Source: Natronohydrobacter sp. (GTDB lineage Bacteria > Pseudomonadota > Alphaproteobacteria > Rhodobacterales > Rhodobacteraceae). Taken from it: a stretch of 11,071 nucleotides of DNA. The notes under the pieces were generated by a model, which saw nothing but the letters and a program-made list of their open reading frames with translations, was not told the DNA's origin and made no database searches. Both the position numbers and the translations under genes were made by a program. This document shows, piece after piece, positions 1-7,611 of this stretch. Numbering within the stretch: position 1 is the first letter of the stretch; each line of letters begins with the position of its first letter. The stretch spans positions 1-11,071 of the forward strand of contig SKSL01000059.1 in NCBI GenBank assembly GCA_007123015.1, in the 5' to 3' direction.

Positions 1-2727
1 CAGTTCACACCTCGGACTGACGGTGTTTTTGCATCCCATATCGTGGAAGCGTCGCCGGGCAATGACGTCTTCGATATCACCGCCCTGCCGCGCGACAGTT
101 ATGTAGGTCTGAACTATTTTGACGCCCCGATCCCGATTGTTGCGAATTTCGATGGTTTCGCCGGCACCGGGACCATCACCAAGGGGCGCTTTGGAACGGA
201 TACTGTGCGCGGATTTACGGCATCCGACAGCATTGCGGATCTCGGCATCCGAGGGACAGGAAACGATGATGTCTTCTCGGTCAGCGGCGTAGGCGGATTC
301 TTCGAAATCGCTCCTGGCGGCGGCAATACAACGATGAATATCGGCTTGAATGCCGGTGGCATGGTGCAGCTCAATTACGGTTACAGTGCTTTCGACCGGA
401 ACCCGGACGGTATTGTCATGGATCTGCGCACGGGTGTGGTCGCCAATGACGGTTTCGGCGGCAGGGATCAGATCAACGTGACCGGCGATAATGGTTGGCT
501 CGAGATCCATGGCACGGACAACTCCGATCAGATCATCGGCAGCGACCGCGAAGAGTGGTTTATCCTTGGCGGCGGCAATTCCACGCTTGATGGCGGCGGC
601 GGTCGTGACGTGTTACGTTTCGACCGTGACGGGTATGGTTCCGGGGTTTCGGTTGACCTGCAACAGGGCACGGCGACAGGTGAATGGTTCGGTGACAGTT
701 TCCGGCATACCGTGAGCAATATCGAAGAGGTCTGGGGCTCTCAAGGGAATGATCTGTTGATCGCTGCGGATAGCGGCAGCCGCCTTGAAGGGCGCGGTGG
801 CAATAACACGCTGATCGGCGGCGAAGGGACGGACTTTCTGCTCGGTGGGTCAGGCAATGATCGTCTCGACCCCGGAAATAACACGGATTTCGACGTGATC
901 GACCCCGGCGCGGGCTTCAACACTGTGACATTTGCCAACTCGTCCCGCGGGTTTTTCACCATTGAACACTGGGATTTGGCCGATCAGGCGCCCACCACTG
1001 CAAGCATCAACGGTCGTGGCAATGCCGGCTTCATCATCAAGGACGGGCTGGGCGAGACCGTCATCGAAGACGTCCAGAATGCGTTGAACGCGGATGGTCT
1101 GTTGTTGGTCGGCTCACATTTTGGCGATTCCTTCGAAGTGGTCAATCTTGAAGACGGCCACTGGCTTGAGATTCAGGGCGGGCGTGGTGAGAACTCTTAC
1201 TCGATCGAAGGGGACGGGCGCGTTCGCCTGAGCTTTGACAATGACGCGCATTGGAACCCGGCCACTCAGGGGCTGATTGCCGATCTTTCGACAGGTGTCA
1301 TTGAAAATAACGGCTTTGGCTTCAGAAACACTCTGGATGCAGATGCCGAGACACAGATCGATATTCGGGGGACGATGCATGGCGACCGGATCACCGGACG
1401 CGACGGAACGGATCTGTTTATCCCTCTGGGTGGCAATGACACGCTTGATGGTGGCGGTGGCTTCAATCTGGTCAGCTACAACCAGCGTGAAGCAGGTCCC
1501 GTGCAGATCGACCTTGGGGCCGGGATTGCGCGCGGCACGTTTGATGGCGTCGCGTTCACGGACACGATGACCAATATTCAGGGCGCGCTGGGAAGCCGCT
1601 TTGAAGATAGCTGGCTTGCGGGCAGCGACGAGGCCAATTACCTGCGCGGCTTCAATGGCAATGACTCGATGTTCGGCGATGGGTTTTTCGCGGCTTACAC
1701 CATGGGCTTCGCCAATCAGGTCTACCGGCTGTACGAGGCGACGCTGGGCAGAGCGCCGGATGCAGGCGGTCACGCAGGCTGGACGGAACTGCTTGCGCAG
1801 GGAAGCCGCAGCGCTGTGGATGTGGCCAATAGTTTCGTCATCAGCCGCGAATTCCAGAACACCTATGGCGATCTCGATAACGCCAGTTTCGTCAATCTGC
1901 TCTATCAGAATGTGCTTGGTCGCGAGGCGGATGCTGGCGGGCTGGCGGGCTGGCTGGACGCCCTCGAAACTGGGCAGAGCCGGGCGCAAGTGGTGCTGGG
2001 CTTCTCGGATTCACGCGAATTCGTGAACGCGACCAATCAGGATGCAACCGAATTCGCCATGGCGCTGAATCCGGCCAACTGGCAAGGCGATGTCTACCGG
2101 CTGTATCTGGCGACACTGGGTCGTGAACCCGATCTCGGCGGCTTCAAGGGATGGATCGATAACATTGTTTCGGGGACATCCTACCTGGATGCCGTCGCGG
2201 GTTTCGTAGGCAGCCGCGAGTTCCAGAACACCTATGGAGAACTGGACGATCAGGGTTTCGTATCTCTGCTCTATCAGAATGTGCTGGGCCGCGAAGCGGA
2301 TGCCGGTGGCTTGGCAGGTTGGGTTTCTGCGCTTGAAGATGGCACCAGCCGGGCCGAAGTCGTCAACGGATTTGCGCGTTCGGGGGAATTCGTCCGCAAT
2401 ACGGCCCCGGGCCTGCGGGACTGGATCCGCGCGCAGGGTGAAGATGACTATCTCGACAGCAACGGTGGCGAGAATGACCTCTGGGGCGGTATATTGGCCG
2501 ATGTCTTCCGCTTCCGCGCGGCAGAGGAAGGCACACATCGCGTCCATGATTTCGAGCCTTGGGATTATCTCGATTTCCGTGGCTTCGGGTATAGCAGCAA
2601 TGCCGACGCAACTGCATTCATGACGCAGCGCGGCGCAGATGTGGTCTTCGAGGATCAAGGGACGACTGTGATCCTCGCAAATACTCAGCTGGCGAGCCTT
2701 GATTCTGATACTTTCCTGTTCAGCTGA
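1..2727 (+). CDS. RTX-like/DUF4214 protein, probably type I secreted; 5' end outside window
   Basis: The frame is open from base 1 (the first codons read QFTPRTDGVFASHIV), so the gene begins upstream and the GTG at 43 is only the first in-window start. Residue numbers here count from that GTG (894 codons). Residues about 33-527 are Gly/Asp-rich with RTX-type nonapeptide stretches, for example around 176-190, 252-276 and 462-473. They fall into two diverged copies of one roughly 200-residue unit (about 33-240 and 318-527). Residues 543-894 form the cassette shared with the minus-strand gene ending at 7765: two DUF4214 modules (about 561-684 and 685-795, period 124), then a region with LWGG, ADVFRF, DFEPWDYLDFRGFG and a C-terminus ending in LASLDSDTFLFS. 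That ending resembles serralysin-type and other type I secretion C-termini. Likely an exported, calcium-binding surface or matrix protein. No ABC exporter is in the window. The true N-terminus, and therefore any catalytic head, cannot be seen. Confidence 0.9.
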   Translation, partial: QFTPRTDGVFASHIVEASPGNDVFDITALPRDSYVGLNYFDAPIPIVANFDGFAGTGTITKGRFGTDTVRGFTASDSIADLGIRGTGNDDVFSVSGVGGFFEIAPGGGNTTMNIGLNAGGMVQLNYGYSAFDRNPDGIVMDLRTGVVANDGFGGRDQINVTGDNGWLEIHGTDNSDQIIGSDREEWFILGGGNSTLDGGGGRDVLRFDRDGYGSGVSVDLQQGTATGEWFGDSFRHTVSNIEEVWGSQGNDLLIAADSGSRLEGRGGNNTLIGGEGTDFLLGGSGNDRLDPGNNTDFDVIDPGAGFNTVTFANSSRGFFTIEHWDLADQAPTTASINGRGNAGFIIKDGLGETVIEDVQNALNADGLLLVGSHFGDSFEVVNLEDGHWLEIQGGRGENSYSIEGDGRVRLSFDNDAHWNPATQGLIADLSTGVIENNGFGFRNTLDADAETQIDIRGTMHGDRITGRDGTDLFIPLGGNDTLDGGGGFNLVSYNQREAGPVQIDLGAGIARGTFDGVAFTDTMTNIQGALGSRFEDSWLAGSDEANYLRGFNGNDSMFGDGFFAAYTMGFANQVYRLYEATLGRAPDAGGHAGWTELLAQGSRSAVDVANSFVISREFQNTYGDLDNASFVNLLYQNVLGREADAGGLAGWLDALETGQSRAQVVLGFSDSREFVNATNQDATEFAMALNPANWQGDVYRLYLATLGREPDLGGFKGWIDNIVSGTSYLDAVAGFVGSREFQNTYGELDDQGFVSLLYQNVLGREADAGGLAGWVSALEDGTSRAEVVNGFARSGEFVRNTAPGLRDWIRAQGEDDYLDSNGGENDLWGGILADVFRFRAAEEGTHRVHDFEPWDYLDFRGFGYSSNADATAFMTQRGADVVFEDQGTTVILANTQLASLDSDTFLFS
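1669..2727 (+). repeat. C-terminal cassette copy 1 (DUF4214 x2 plus type I secretion-like tail)
   Basis: This codes for 352 residues, from MFGDGFFAAY to the stop, and aligns without a gap to the last 352 residues of the minus-strand protein at 7765-10572. A hand count gives 242 identical positions (about 69 %). The best conserved blocks are ATLGR, SREFQNTYG, LLYQNVLGR, GLAGW, SRAQVVLG, EPWDYLDFRGFG and GTTVILANTQLASLD. The boundary is sharp: upstream of FGDGFFAAY the two proteins share nothing obvious. The two copies are in inverted orientation on the chromosome. Confidence 0.9.
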
Positions 2728-2746
2728 TCCTGAGTGATGGCAAGGT

Positions 2747-2781
2747 GAAGGGGGTCATCACCAAGGGCGATGACCCCCTTC
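2747..2781 (+). terminator. Strong hairpin 20 nt after the RTX/DUF4214 stop codon
   Basis: A perfect 13-bp inverted repeat (GAAGGGGGTCATC at 2747-2759, its complement at 2769-2781) encloses a 9-nt loop. It starts 20 nt after the TGA at 2725-2727. There is no following T-run, so it may act as an RNA 3'-end stabiliser or a weak intrinsic terminator rather than a canonical one. Its position suggests it separates the RTX gene from the polysaccharide cluster. Confidence 0.7.
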
Positions 2782-3041
2782 GATATTCGACACCCGTTGG
2801 CCACAGATCGCTTCGATTGTGCTCAGTGTGACACGAGCAGCCATTTCATTGGTAGTGTTGTGCACGGGCATGAAGCGGAATGTCATCGAGCGCGGCAGCG
2901 CTTGGTTCCCGGTATCCCCTGGTCTGGCAGCTGTGGCCAAAAGACAGCATTCGTCCGGGGGCTTCAGCACGAGGCTTGAATGACAGCCGGGATTGCAATA
3001 TCCAAACGGGTAGGTGATCCAGACTTGGAAAAGGTGAATTC
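2782..3041 (+). promoter_or_regulatory. Gene-free leader of the polysaccharide cluster, with a weak promoter candidate
   Basis: No convincing gene was found in these 260 bases; short open frames on both strands look unlike protein. The stretch must hold the promoter for the small gene at 3042. The best sigma-70-like match I can see is TTGAAT (2976-2981), 17 bp, then TATCCA (2999-3004), which is a weak -10. A ribosome-binding site AAGG lies within GGAAAAGGTGAATTC just before the ATG at 3042. Treat the promoter as tentative and the RBS as good. Confidence 0.35.
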
Positions 3042-3317
3042 ATGAAGAAAGTAGCTATTCTGGCCACGGCAGCCTGTTTCGCGGCCATGTCGGCCACGGC
3101 CGGTGGCAAAATGGGTGATACAGCCGAAGAGGTTGTTGAAGTCCCTGCAGAAATGCGCCCGGTACCTGTCGTTCCCGTCATGGGCAGTGCCGCAGGTAAT
3201 GTCGGTCTGATCGCAGGCGGTGCCGCGCTTCTGGTCGTTGGCGCAGCATTGGCGGCAAGCGATTCGTCGACCACGACAACGACGACAGTCGTTCCGGCCC
3301 CTGCTGCTTCGCAGTAA
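3042..3317 (+). CDS. Small exported GfcA/YjbE-like protein
   Basis: This 91-residue protein starts with MKK and a hydrophobic Ala-rich segment ending near SATA-GG (residues 17-22), a plausible Sec signal peptide. A short Glu/Pro/Val-rich stretch follows, then a Gly/Ala/Val hydrophobic helix (about 52-72), a run of six Thr (about 76-81) and a PAPAASQ end. The same plan (signal peptide, Gly/Ala-rich segment, poly-Thr tail, roughly 80-100 residues) is seen in E. coli YjbE and GfcA, the first genes of the yjbEFGH and group 4 capsule clusters. Position just upstream of yjbH and yjbF supports that equivalence. The biochemical role of this family is not established; it accompanies exopolysaccharide secretion. 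The start is well supported by the RBS. A Cys at residue 12 lies too early in the leader for a typical lipobox. The assignment rests on composition and context, not on long sequence identity. Confidence 0.8.
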   Translation: MKKVAILATAACFAAMSATAGGKMGDTAEEVVEVPAEMRPVPVVPVMGSAAGNVGLIAGGAALLVVGAALAASDSSTTTTTTVVPAPAASQ

Positions 3318-3345
3318 CGCGCAGGATCTGCGTTCATAGGGTAAG

Positions 3346-3361
3346 CAGCGGCAAACCGCTG
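3346..3361 (+). other. Small hairpin between the YjbE-like gene and yjbH
   Basis: CAGCGG (3346-3351) and CCGCTG (3356-3361) form a perfect 6-bp stem with the tetraloop CAAA, 29 nt after the small gene's stop codon. It is not followed by a T-run. Together with the larger hairpin at 3382-3407 it could protect the 3' end of the upstream message. Confidence 0.4.
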
Positions 3362-3381
3362 ACTGTGCTCTTGGAGATCAG

Positions 3382-3407
3382 AAAGTGGGCGGATTTCCGC
3401 CCGCTTT
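3382..3407 (+). terminator. Intercistronic hairpin (attenuator or partial terminator) before yjbH
   Basis: An 11-bp stem (3382-3392 with 3397-3407, one G-U pair) has a 4-nt loop ATTT and ends in CTTT. It has the shape of an intrinsic terminator with a very short T-run. Lying between a tiny and a large gene of one cluster, it could let the small gene be expressed more strongly than yjbH. The GTG at 3385, which would give a longer YjbH, falls inside this stem and is therefore an unlikely start. Confidence 0.55.
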
Positions 3408-3430
3408 ATACAATCGGGGGAGTGTTCCGG

Positions 3431-3490
3431 ATGCAGCGCACTCTGCGCGAGTGGAGCAAGCCAGTCCTCTCCTGTCATCATTCCGTCTGA
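3431..3490 (+). CDS. Possible 19-codon leader ORF upstream of yjbH
   Basis: An ATG preceded by a purine-rich GGGGGAG (about 9 nt before it) opens a 19-codon frame (begins MQRTLREWSK) that stops at 3490, 20 nt before the favoured yjbH start. The peptide is basic at its N-terminus and resembles nothing I know. It could be a translated leader coupled to yjbH, or chance. The RBS-like sequence is the only real support. Confidence 0.2.
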   Translation: MQRTLREWSKPVLSCHHSV

Positions 3491-3510
3491 GAGCTTTGGG
3501 ACCGTGTGTC

Positions 3511-5655
3511 GTGGCATTGAATAGAATTGGTCACGCGATATGCATCCTTGGTCTGTCAGCGATCTATGCGCATCAGGCGCCCGCGCAGGACCGCCCGTTG
3601 GCGTTCAATACCTTTGGGTTGCCCGGAGCGATCGACACGCCATCCGCCGAGTCCCTGCCCGACGGAACATTGATGTTCACGACTTTCGTCATGGACCGGA
3701 CATGGCGCGGTAGCCTGACGTTTCAGGCCCTGCCCAGAGTGTCTGTCACGTTTCGCTATTCTGAAGTCGATGATCTGGACTGGCGGTCGACTTTCGGGAC
3801 CGGCCTGCGGGACCGTAGTCTGGACGTACACTTCCGGTTGCTGGATGAAGGGCACCATACCCCTGCACTGGCGATAGGTCTGCGCGATTTTCTGGGGACT
3901 GGCAGTTATTCCAGCGAATATATCGTGGCCTCCAAGACCGTGACACCCAATCTGCGGGCGAGTGTCGGTCTGGGCTGGGGTGAGCTGGCGACCCATGGCG
4001 GGTTTTCCAATCCGCTTGGGGTGCTGTCCGGCCGGTTTCGGGACCGTCCGGGCGGGTTCACAGGCCTTGGCGGGCAAGTCGAAGGGCAGCGCTTTTTCCG
4101 TGGCGATGCGGCGCTTTTTGGCAGTGTCGAGTATGATCTCTCGCCTGATCTGACCCTTCTGGCGGAATATTCGTCTTTTGCCTATCGCAGCGAGGGGCTT
4201 GGACAGACGCGCAACAGCCCTTTCAATGTCGGCTTCCGCTATCGCCTGTCGGATACGACCACGCTTTCAGGCGCGATCATGCAGGGGCAGCAGGCGGCAT
4301 TGACAGCAAATTTCGCGCTGAACCCGAGAGTGCCCCCAGCGCAAGGGGTCCGTGTCACAGCGCCTGCGCCAGTGCTCTTGCGCCCCAGACCCGAGGGCCA
4401 GACCACATGGCCGGTCGACTGGACCGGCCAGCGGACCGCATATGAAACGGCCCTGACCGAGTCTTGGGCGCCGGTTTTTGTCGAAGAAGGCATGCGGCTG
4501 GGCAGTGTCGATCTGGAAGACAGGCGCGCGATCCTTCGGGTCGAGAATCTGCGTCATGAAATCCTGACCCGCGCCATCGGGCGCACAGCGCGCATATCGA
4601 CCTATGGCTTGCCGCCGTCGATTGACGAAATCGTGGTGATCGCGACGGCAAATGGCCTTGATGGGACGGCTGTCGTGCTCGACCGCGCAGCGTTGGAGGC
4701 TTATGAATTCGCGCTGGATGGTCCAGAACGTATTCTGGCGCAAACGCGGTTTGAAGATGCGCTGACATATGTCGGCGGGTCGCAATACTGGCAGCCGCTC
4801 TGGCCGGACCGGCCCGCTTTCGCATGGTCGCTTGGCCCCTATCTGGACCTGTCCTATTTCGACCCGTCATCCTTGGTGCGGGCCGATGCCGGGGTCAAGC
4901 TGGGACTGTCCTATCGGTTCGCGGAAAACCTGTCGGTCAATATGGACGCGACGCAGCGTGTGGTGGGCAATATCGCCAAAGGTTCGATTGGGCCAGCTTC
5001 GCCCGGATATCCACGGGTGCGGACGAATTCGCTGCTCTATTCCTCGTCTTCGCCGGTCATCCAGCGGGCGACACTGGACTACACTTTCCGACCAGCCCCG
5101 GATTACTATGGGCGACTCAGCTTCGGCTGGCTTGAGCGTATGTATGCAGGCGCTTCGGCTGAACTGCTCTGGGCCCCGGCGGACAGCCCGCTTGCGCTGG
5201 GCGTCGAAGTCAATGCCTTGCGCCAGCGCGACCCCGAGTCTCGGCTTGGTGTCAATGATCTGCGCATCACTTCCTGGCATGCCTCGGGCTATTACAGTTT
5301 CGGGGACGGGTTTCATGCGCAGCTTGACCTGGGCCGATACCTTGCGGGCGATCTCGGTGGCACTCTGACGCTTGAGCGCGAATTTGCGAATGGGATCCGC
5401 GTTGGCGCTTTCGCCACACTGACGGATATGCCCTTCGAGGTCTTCGGCGAAGGCTCTTTCGACAAGGGGATCACAGTGACAATTCCGATGGCCACGCTGC
5501 TGGGCACGCCGACCCGCGCGACCAACACAACGGCAATCAACTCGATCACGCGCGATGGCGGGGCACGGGTGAATATCGCCAACCGCCTCTATCCGAATAT
5601 CCGCGATGTGCGCGCAAATGCTCTGCGCCGGACCTGGGGCGCTGTGCTGCAATGA
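3511..5655 (+). CDS. yjbH: YjbH family outer-membrane exopolysaccharide protein (DUF940)
   Basis: The favoured GTG start at 3511 gives 714 residues, close to the roughly 700 of E. coli YjbH, and puts a clean signal peptide at the N-terminus (basic Arg5, hydrophobic core, APA-Q cleavage site near residue 25). Starting at 3385 would add 42 residues with no export signal. Family hallmarks follow in order: FGLPGAIDTPSAESLPDG, then SVTFRYSEVDD, SLDVHFRLLDEG, AIGLRDFLGTGSYSSEYIVASK and LGWGEL in the first third. The C-terminal half has QRVVGNI, DYYGRLSFGWLERMYAG, GVEVNALRQRDP and EGSFDKGITVTIPM. Many alternating short strands fit a large outer-membrane beta-barrel. YjbH proteins act in export or assembly of an extracellular polysaccharide of unknown structure. 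The gene overlaps yjbF by ATGA, indicating translational coupling. No lipobox is visible, so signal peptidase I processing is likely. Confidence 0.93.
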   Translation: MALNRIGHAICILGLSAIYAHQAPAQDRPLAFNTFGLPGAIDTPSAESLPDGTLMFTTFVMDRTWRGSLTFQALPRVSVTFRYSEVDDLDWRSTFGTGLRDRSLDVHFRLLDEGHHTPALAIGLRDFLGTGSYSSEYIVASKTVTPNLRASVGLGWGELATHGGFSNPLGVLSGRFRDRPGGFTGLGGQVEGQRFFRGDAALFGSVEYDLSPDLTLLAEYSSFAYRSEGLGQTRNSPFNVGFRYRLSDTTTLSGAIMQGQQAALTANFALNPRVPPAQGVRVTAPAPVLLRPRPEGQTTWPVDWTGQRTAYETALTESWAPVFVEEGMRLGSVDLEDRRAILRVENLRHEILTRAIGRTARISTYGLPPSIDEIVVIATANGLDGTAVVLDRAALEAYEFALDGPERILAQTRFEDALTYVGGSQYWQPLWPDRPAFAWSLGPYLDLSYFDPSSLVRADAGVKLGLSYRFAENLSVNMDATQRVVGNIAKGSIGPASPGYPRVRTNSLLYSSSSPVIQRATLDYTFRPAPDYYGRLSFGWLERMYAGASAELLWAPADSPLALGVEVNALRQRDPESRLGVNDLRITSWHASGYYSFGDGFHAQLDLGRYLAGDLGGTLTLEREFANGIRVGAFATLTDMPFEVFGEGSFDKGITVTIPMATLLGTPTRATNTTAINSITRDGGARVNIANRLYPNIRDVRANALRRTWGAVLQ

Positions 5656-6374
5656 GCCGGGGTGTTCATTCGCACTGCGCGCGGCGCCGTCTGCTTTTGC
5701 CTGCACTTGTCGGGCTCCTGCTTCTTGGGGCCTGCGGCAACAATCAAGAGCCCGGACCCTTCGCTGTGCTGGCCGATCTGGCGCGGGCCGAATTTGGAGG
5801 GTCGGGTGCAGAGGCATTGCCGCCGCCCATCGCACAGGACGGGCATCTGGCTGTCTCGGCGCAGCTGGCGGCCAGCGCCGACCAGCCAGTGGTGGGGGTC
5901 GTGATTGAAGACCGGAACGCACAGGCGCTGCTGACGCCATCGGGTGCAAGCGGTCCGCATATGACCTGGCTAAGTGCTGATCGGGCCTCTTTCACGCTGG
6001 TTGCAGGCAGTGTGCTCGTGCGCACAAGCGGTCTGGGAAATGACCTGCAAAACGCAGATGTCACGCAACTGCTTGCGGCGATGGCGGCAGGGCAGCCGGC
6101 CGAACTGCAGCGCAAGCATATTGTCCTGACGCGGGATTTTCAGCGCGAAGCGTTGGATTTCACCTGCACGCTGACCCCTGCCGGGCGTGCCGGGATCAGC
6201 CTTGCGGGCCAGCGCCGCGACACGATGCGTTTTAACGAGCTCTGCGAGGGCGAGGGCCACAGCTTTACCAACAGCTACTGGTTTGATCAGGGCGCAGGGA
6301 TGATCGTGCAATCCGTGCAATGGGTGCACCCGCAGACCGGGCGCGTGCATTTGCAACTGATCGGCCATCCATAG
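5652..6374 (+). CDS. yjbF: YjbF/GfcB family outer-membrane lipoprotein
   Basis: This 240-residue protein begins at an ATG overlapping the yjbH stop (ATGA). Its leader has RRR at 11-13, a Leu-rich core and a lipobox LGAC with the lipidated Cys at 28. Residue +2 is Gly rather than Asp, which favours outer-membrane placement. Mature-chain features match the YjbF/GfcB family: TWLSADRASFTLVAGSVLVRTSGLGNDL (split here as a surface-strand region at about 97-124), and near the end YWFDQGAGMIVQSVQWVHPQ with a closing VHLQLIGHP. Three Cys besides Cys28 are present (9, and two in the second half), but no disulfide is claimed. The family accompanies YjbH and GfcA/YjbE in polysaccharide secretion; its exact job is unknown. 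A YjbG/GfcC homologue, usual in the enterobacterial clusters, does not follow; the next gene is convergent. Confidence 0.9.
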   Translation: MSRGVHSHCARRRLLLPALVGLLLLGACGNNQEPGPFAVLADLARAEFGGSGAEALPPPIAQDGHLAVSAQLAASADQPVVGVVIEDRNAQALLTPSGASGPHMTWLSADRASFTLVAGSVLVRTSGLGNDLQNADVTQLLAAMAAGQPAELQRKHIVLTRDFQREALDFTCTLTPAGRAGISLAGQRRDTMRFNELCEGEGHSFTNSYWFDQGAGMIVQSVQWVHPQTGRVHLQLIGHP

Positions 6375-6409
6375 ATCGGATTTGCTCAATCTGTCGGGCA
6401 GGGGCCTTG

Positions 6410-6432
6410 CAAAGACAGGGCTGGTGTCTTTG
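6410..6432. terminator. Hairpin between convergent yjbF and the COG0523 gene
   Basis: CAAAGACA (6410-6417) and TGTCTTTG (6425-6432) form a perfect 8-bp stem with a 7-nt loop, in the 114-bp gap between the convergent stop codons at 6374 and 6489. The T-rich right arm (and A-rich left arm, read on the other strand) suggests a weak two-way terminator. It is the only hairpin of note in the gap. Confidence 0.45.
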
Positions 6433-6488
6433 GGTTTGCCTGCGCCTTCTGAGCTTGACGAAGATATGCGGGCTCAGCTGTCACGCCT

Positions 6489-7610
6489 TCAGAAAGGGTG
6501 TTCGATATGGTGCACTGTCATTCCCGCATGGCTGTCGCCAGTGTCAGATTTTGGCAAATGCTGCAATCGGAGCAGGGCAAGGCTGTCGTTCAGATCAGAT
6601 TGCGGCATATCGCGCGCGATAATGACCACGCGGCTAGTCGTGTCGCCCTCTGGCCAGCTTTCCAAAGGCACCGGGGTTTCGAAAATATGTTGCACCCCGT
6701 GAAATACAAAAGGATGCGCCGCGCCTTCGATATGCACGATGCCCTTTAGGCGCAGGATGTTCGACCCGCGCAGGGCGATCAATGTATCGAGCCAGAAATC
6801 AAAGACCTCGGCCGGGATCGGCTCGGCGAGTGTCACGGATGCGGTCGCGATCCGGTCATCGGTTGCATGATGCGAAGGTGCGTCAAGTTCCATCGGTTTG
6901 GCTTGGGGTTGCGCAAGGCCCGACAAACCTGCGAGCGGATCAGCCGCAGGCTGCGCCAGCCAGGTCAGTGCATGTTCCGGGGCCATCGGTTTGCGCAACG
7001 CGCCCAGACCCCACAGGCTACCCGCAGGCACTGCCCCGCGATCTGCCATGATCCGCCCCGCAGCTGGGTTCAGCCGGTCCAGCCGTGTGGTCAGTGCCCC
7101 CAGTGCAGCGGCATCGGCAAGATCGCGTTTCGACACCACGATCCGGTCGGCCATGGCGACTTGCGCCTGTGCTTCGGCGTGCTGGTCCAGCGTTGCGGCC
7201 CCCAGCACAGCATCGACAACAGTGACCGTGCCATCCAGTGCATAATTCGGCGCAAGCACTGGATCGACCAGCAAGGTGTGATGAATCGGGCCGGGATCGG
7301 CAAGGCCCGTGGTCTCGATCACCAGCCGGTCAAATGACAGTTCATTGCGCACACGTCGCGCCAGAAGCGAGAGCAGGGTTTTCGACATGTCCCCTCGGAC
7401 CGAACAGCACAGGCAGCCGCCCGGCATGAGCACGACATCCTCTGCCGCCTTTTCGATCAGGTCATGGTCAAGACCCGCATCACCGAATTCATTCACCACC
7501 ACGGCGATCCGCGCGGCTGACGAATCCTTCAGCAATTGGTTCAGAAGCGTGGTCTTGCCTGCCCCAAGAAAGCCGGTCAGGAGCGTCACGGGAATTGGTT
7601 CAGAAATCAT
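6489..7610 (-). CDS. COG0523 (CobW-like) GTPase, putative metallochaperone
   Basis: The ATG at 7610 gives 373 residues and is preceded by AGGAAAG. Starting further upstream would add 69 residues of non-conserved sequence before the P-loop. Motifs in order: Walker A GFLGAGKTT (13-21), NEFGDAGLD (40-48), the family's metal-binding CxCC as GGCLCCS (Cys66, Cys68, Cys69), ETTGLADP (99-106), and SKRD (160-163) in place of the usual NKxD guanine-specificity motif. A CobW C-terminal domain follows (about 259-345, RGSNILRLKGIVHIEG). The linker and tail have a few His (SHHATDD, and HHIEH near the end) but no long His tract. Members are GTPases that deliver or handle metals such as Zn, Co or Ni. No cobalamin gene is nearby, so a cobalamin CobW role is not suggested. 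The promoter palindrome at 7651-7663 points to metal control, possibly zinc. Confidence 0.92.
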   Translation of the reverse strand: MISEPIPVTLLTGFLGAGKTTLLNQLLKDSSAARIAVVVNEFGDAGLDHDLIEKAAEDVVLMPGGCLCCSVRGDMSKTLLSLLARRVRNELSFDRLVIETTGLADPGPIHHTLLVDPVLAPNYALDGTVTVVDAVLGAATLDQHAEAQAQVAMADRIVVSKRDLADAAALGALTTRLDRLNPAAGRIMADRGAVPAGSLWGLGALRKPMAPEHALTWLAQPAADPLAGLSGLAQPQAKPMELDAPSHHATDDRIATASVTLAEPIPAEVFDFWLDTLIALRGSNILRLKGIVHIEGAAHPFVFHGVQHIFETPVPLESWPEGDTTSRVVIIARDMPQSDLNDSLALLRLQHLPKSDTGDSHAGMTVHHIEHPF

Positions 7611-7611
7611 G

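Noticed and set aside
1114..1989. 291-codon minus-strand frame opposite the RTX-like gene
   Set aside because: Opposite conserved RTX and DUF4214 coding sequence, with no family resemblance of its own.
2758..2979. Overlapping short frames on both strands in the leader before the YjbE-like gene
   Set aside because: They begin in or next to the terminator-like hairpin, have unremarkable sequence and no RBS; considered as a transposase remnant but no recognisable motif was found.
3385..3510. Longer YjbH starting at the GTG at 3385
   Set aside because: The codon lies inside an 11-bp hairpin and the added 42 residues contain no export signal; starting at 3511 gives a standard signal peptide and a usual family length.
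4867..5949. 360-codon minus-strand frame opposite yjbH/yjbF
   Set aside because: Arg/Pro-rich shadow frame produced by GC-rich codon bias; the plus strand codes for recognisable families over the whole stretch.
6382..6702. Plus-strand open frame after yjbF
   Set aside because: Most of it is antisense to the conserved C-terminal domain of the COG0523 gene, it has no clear RBS, and it spans the convergent hairpin. The first 35 or so codons look mildly protein-like but match nothing I know.
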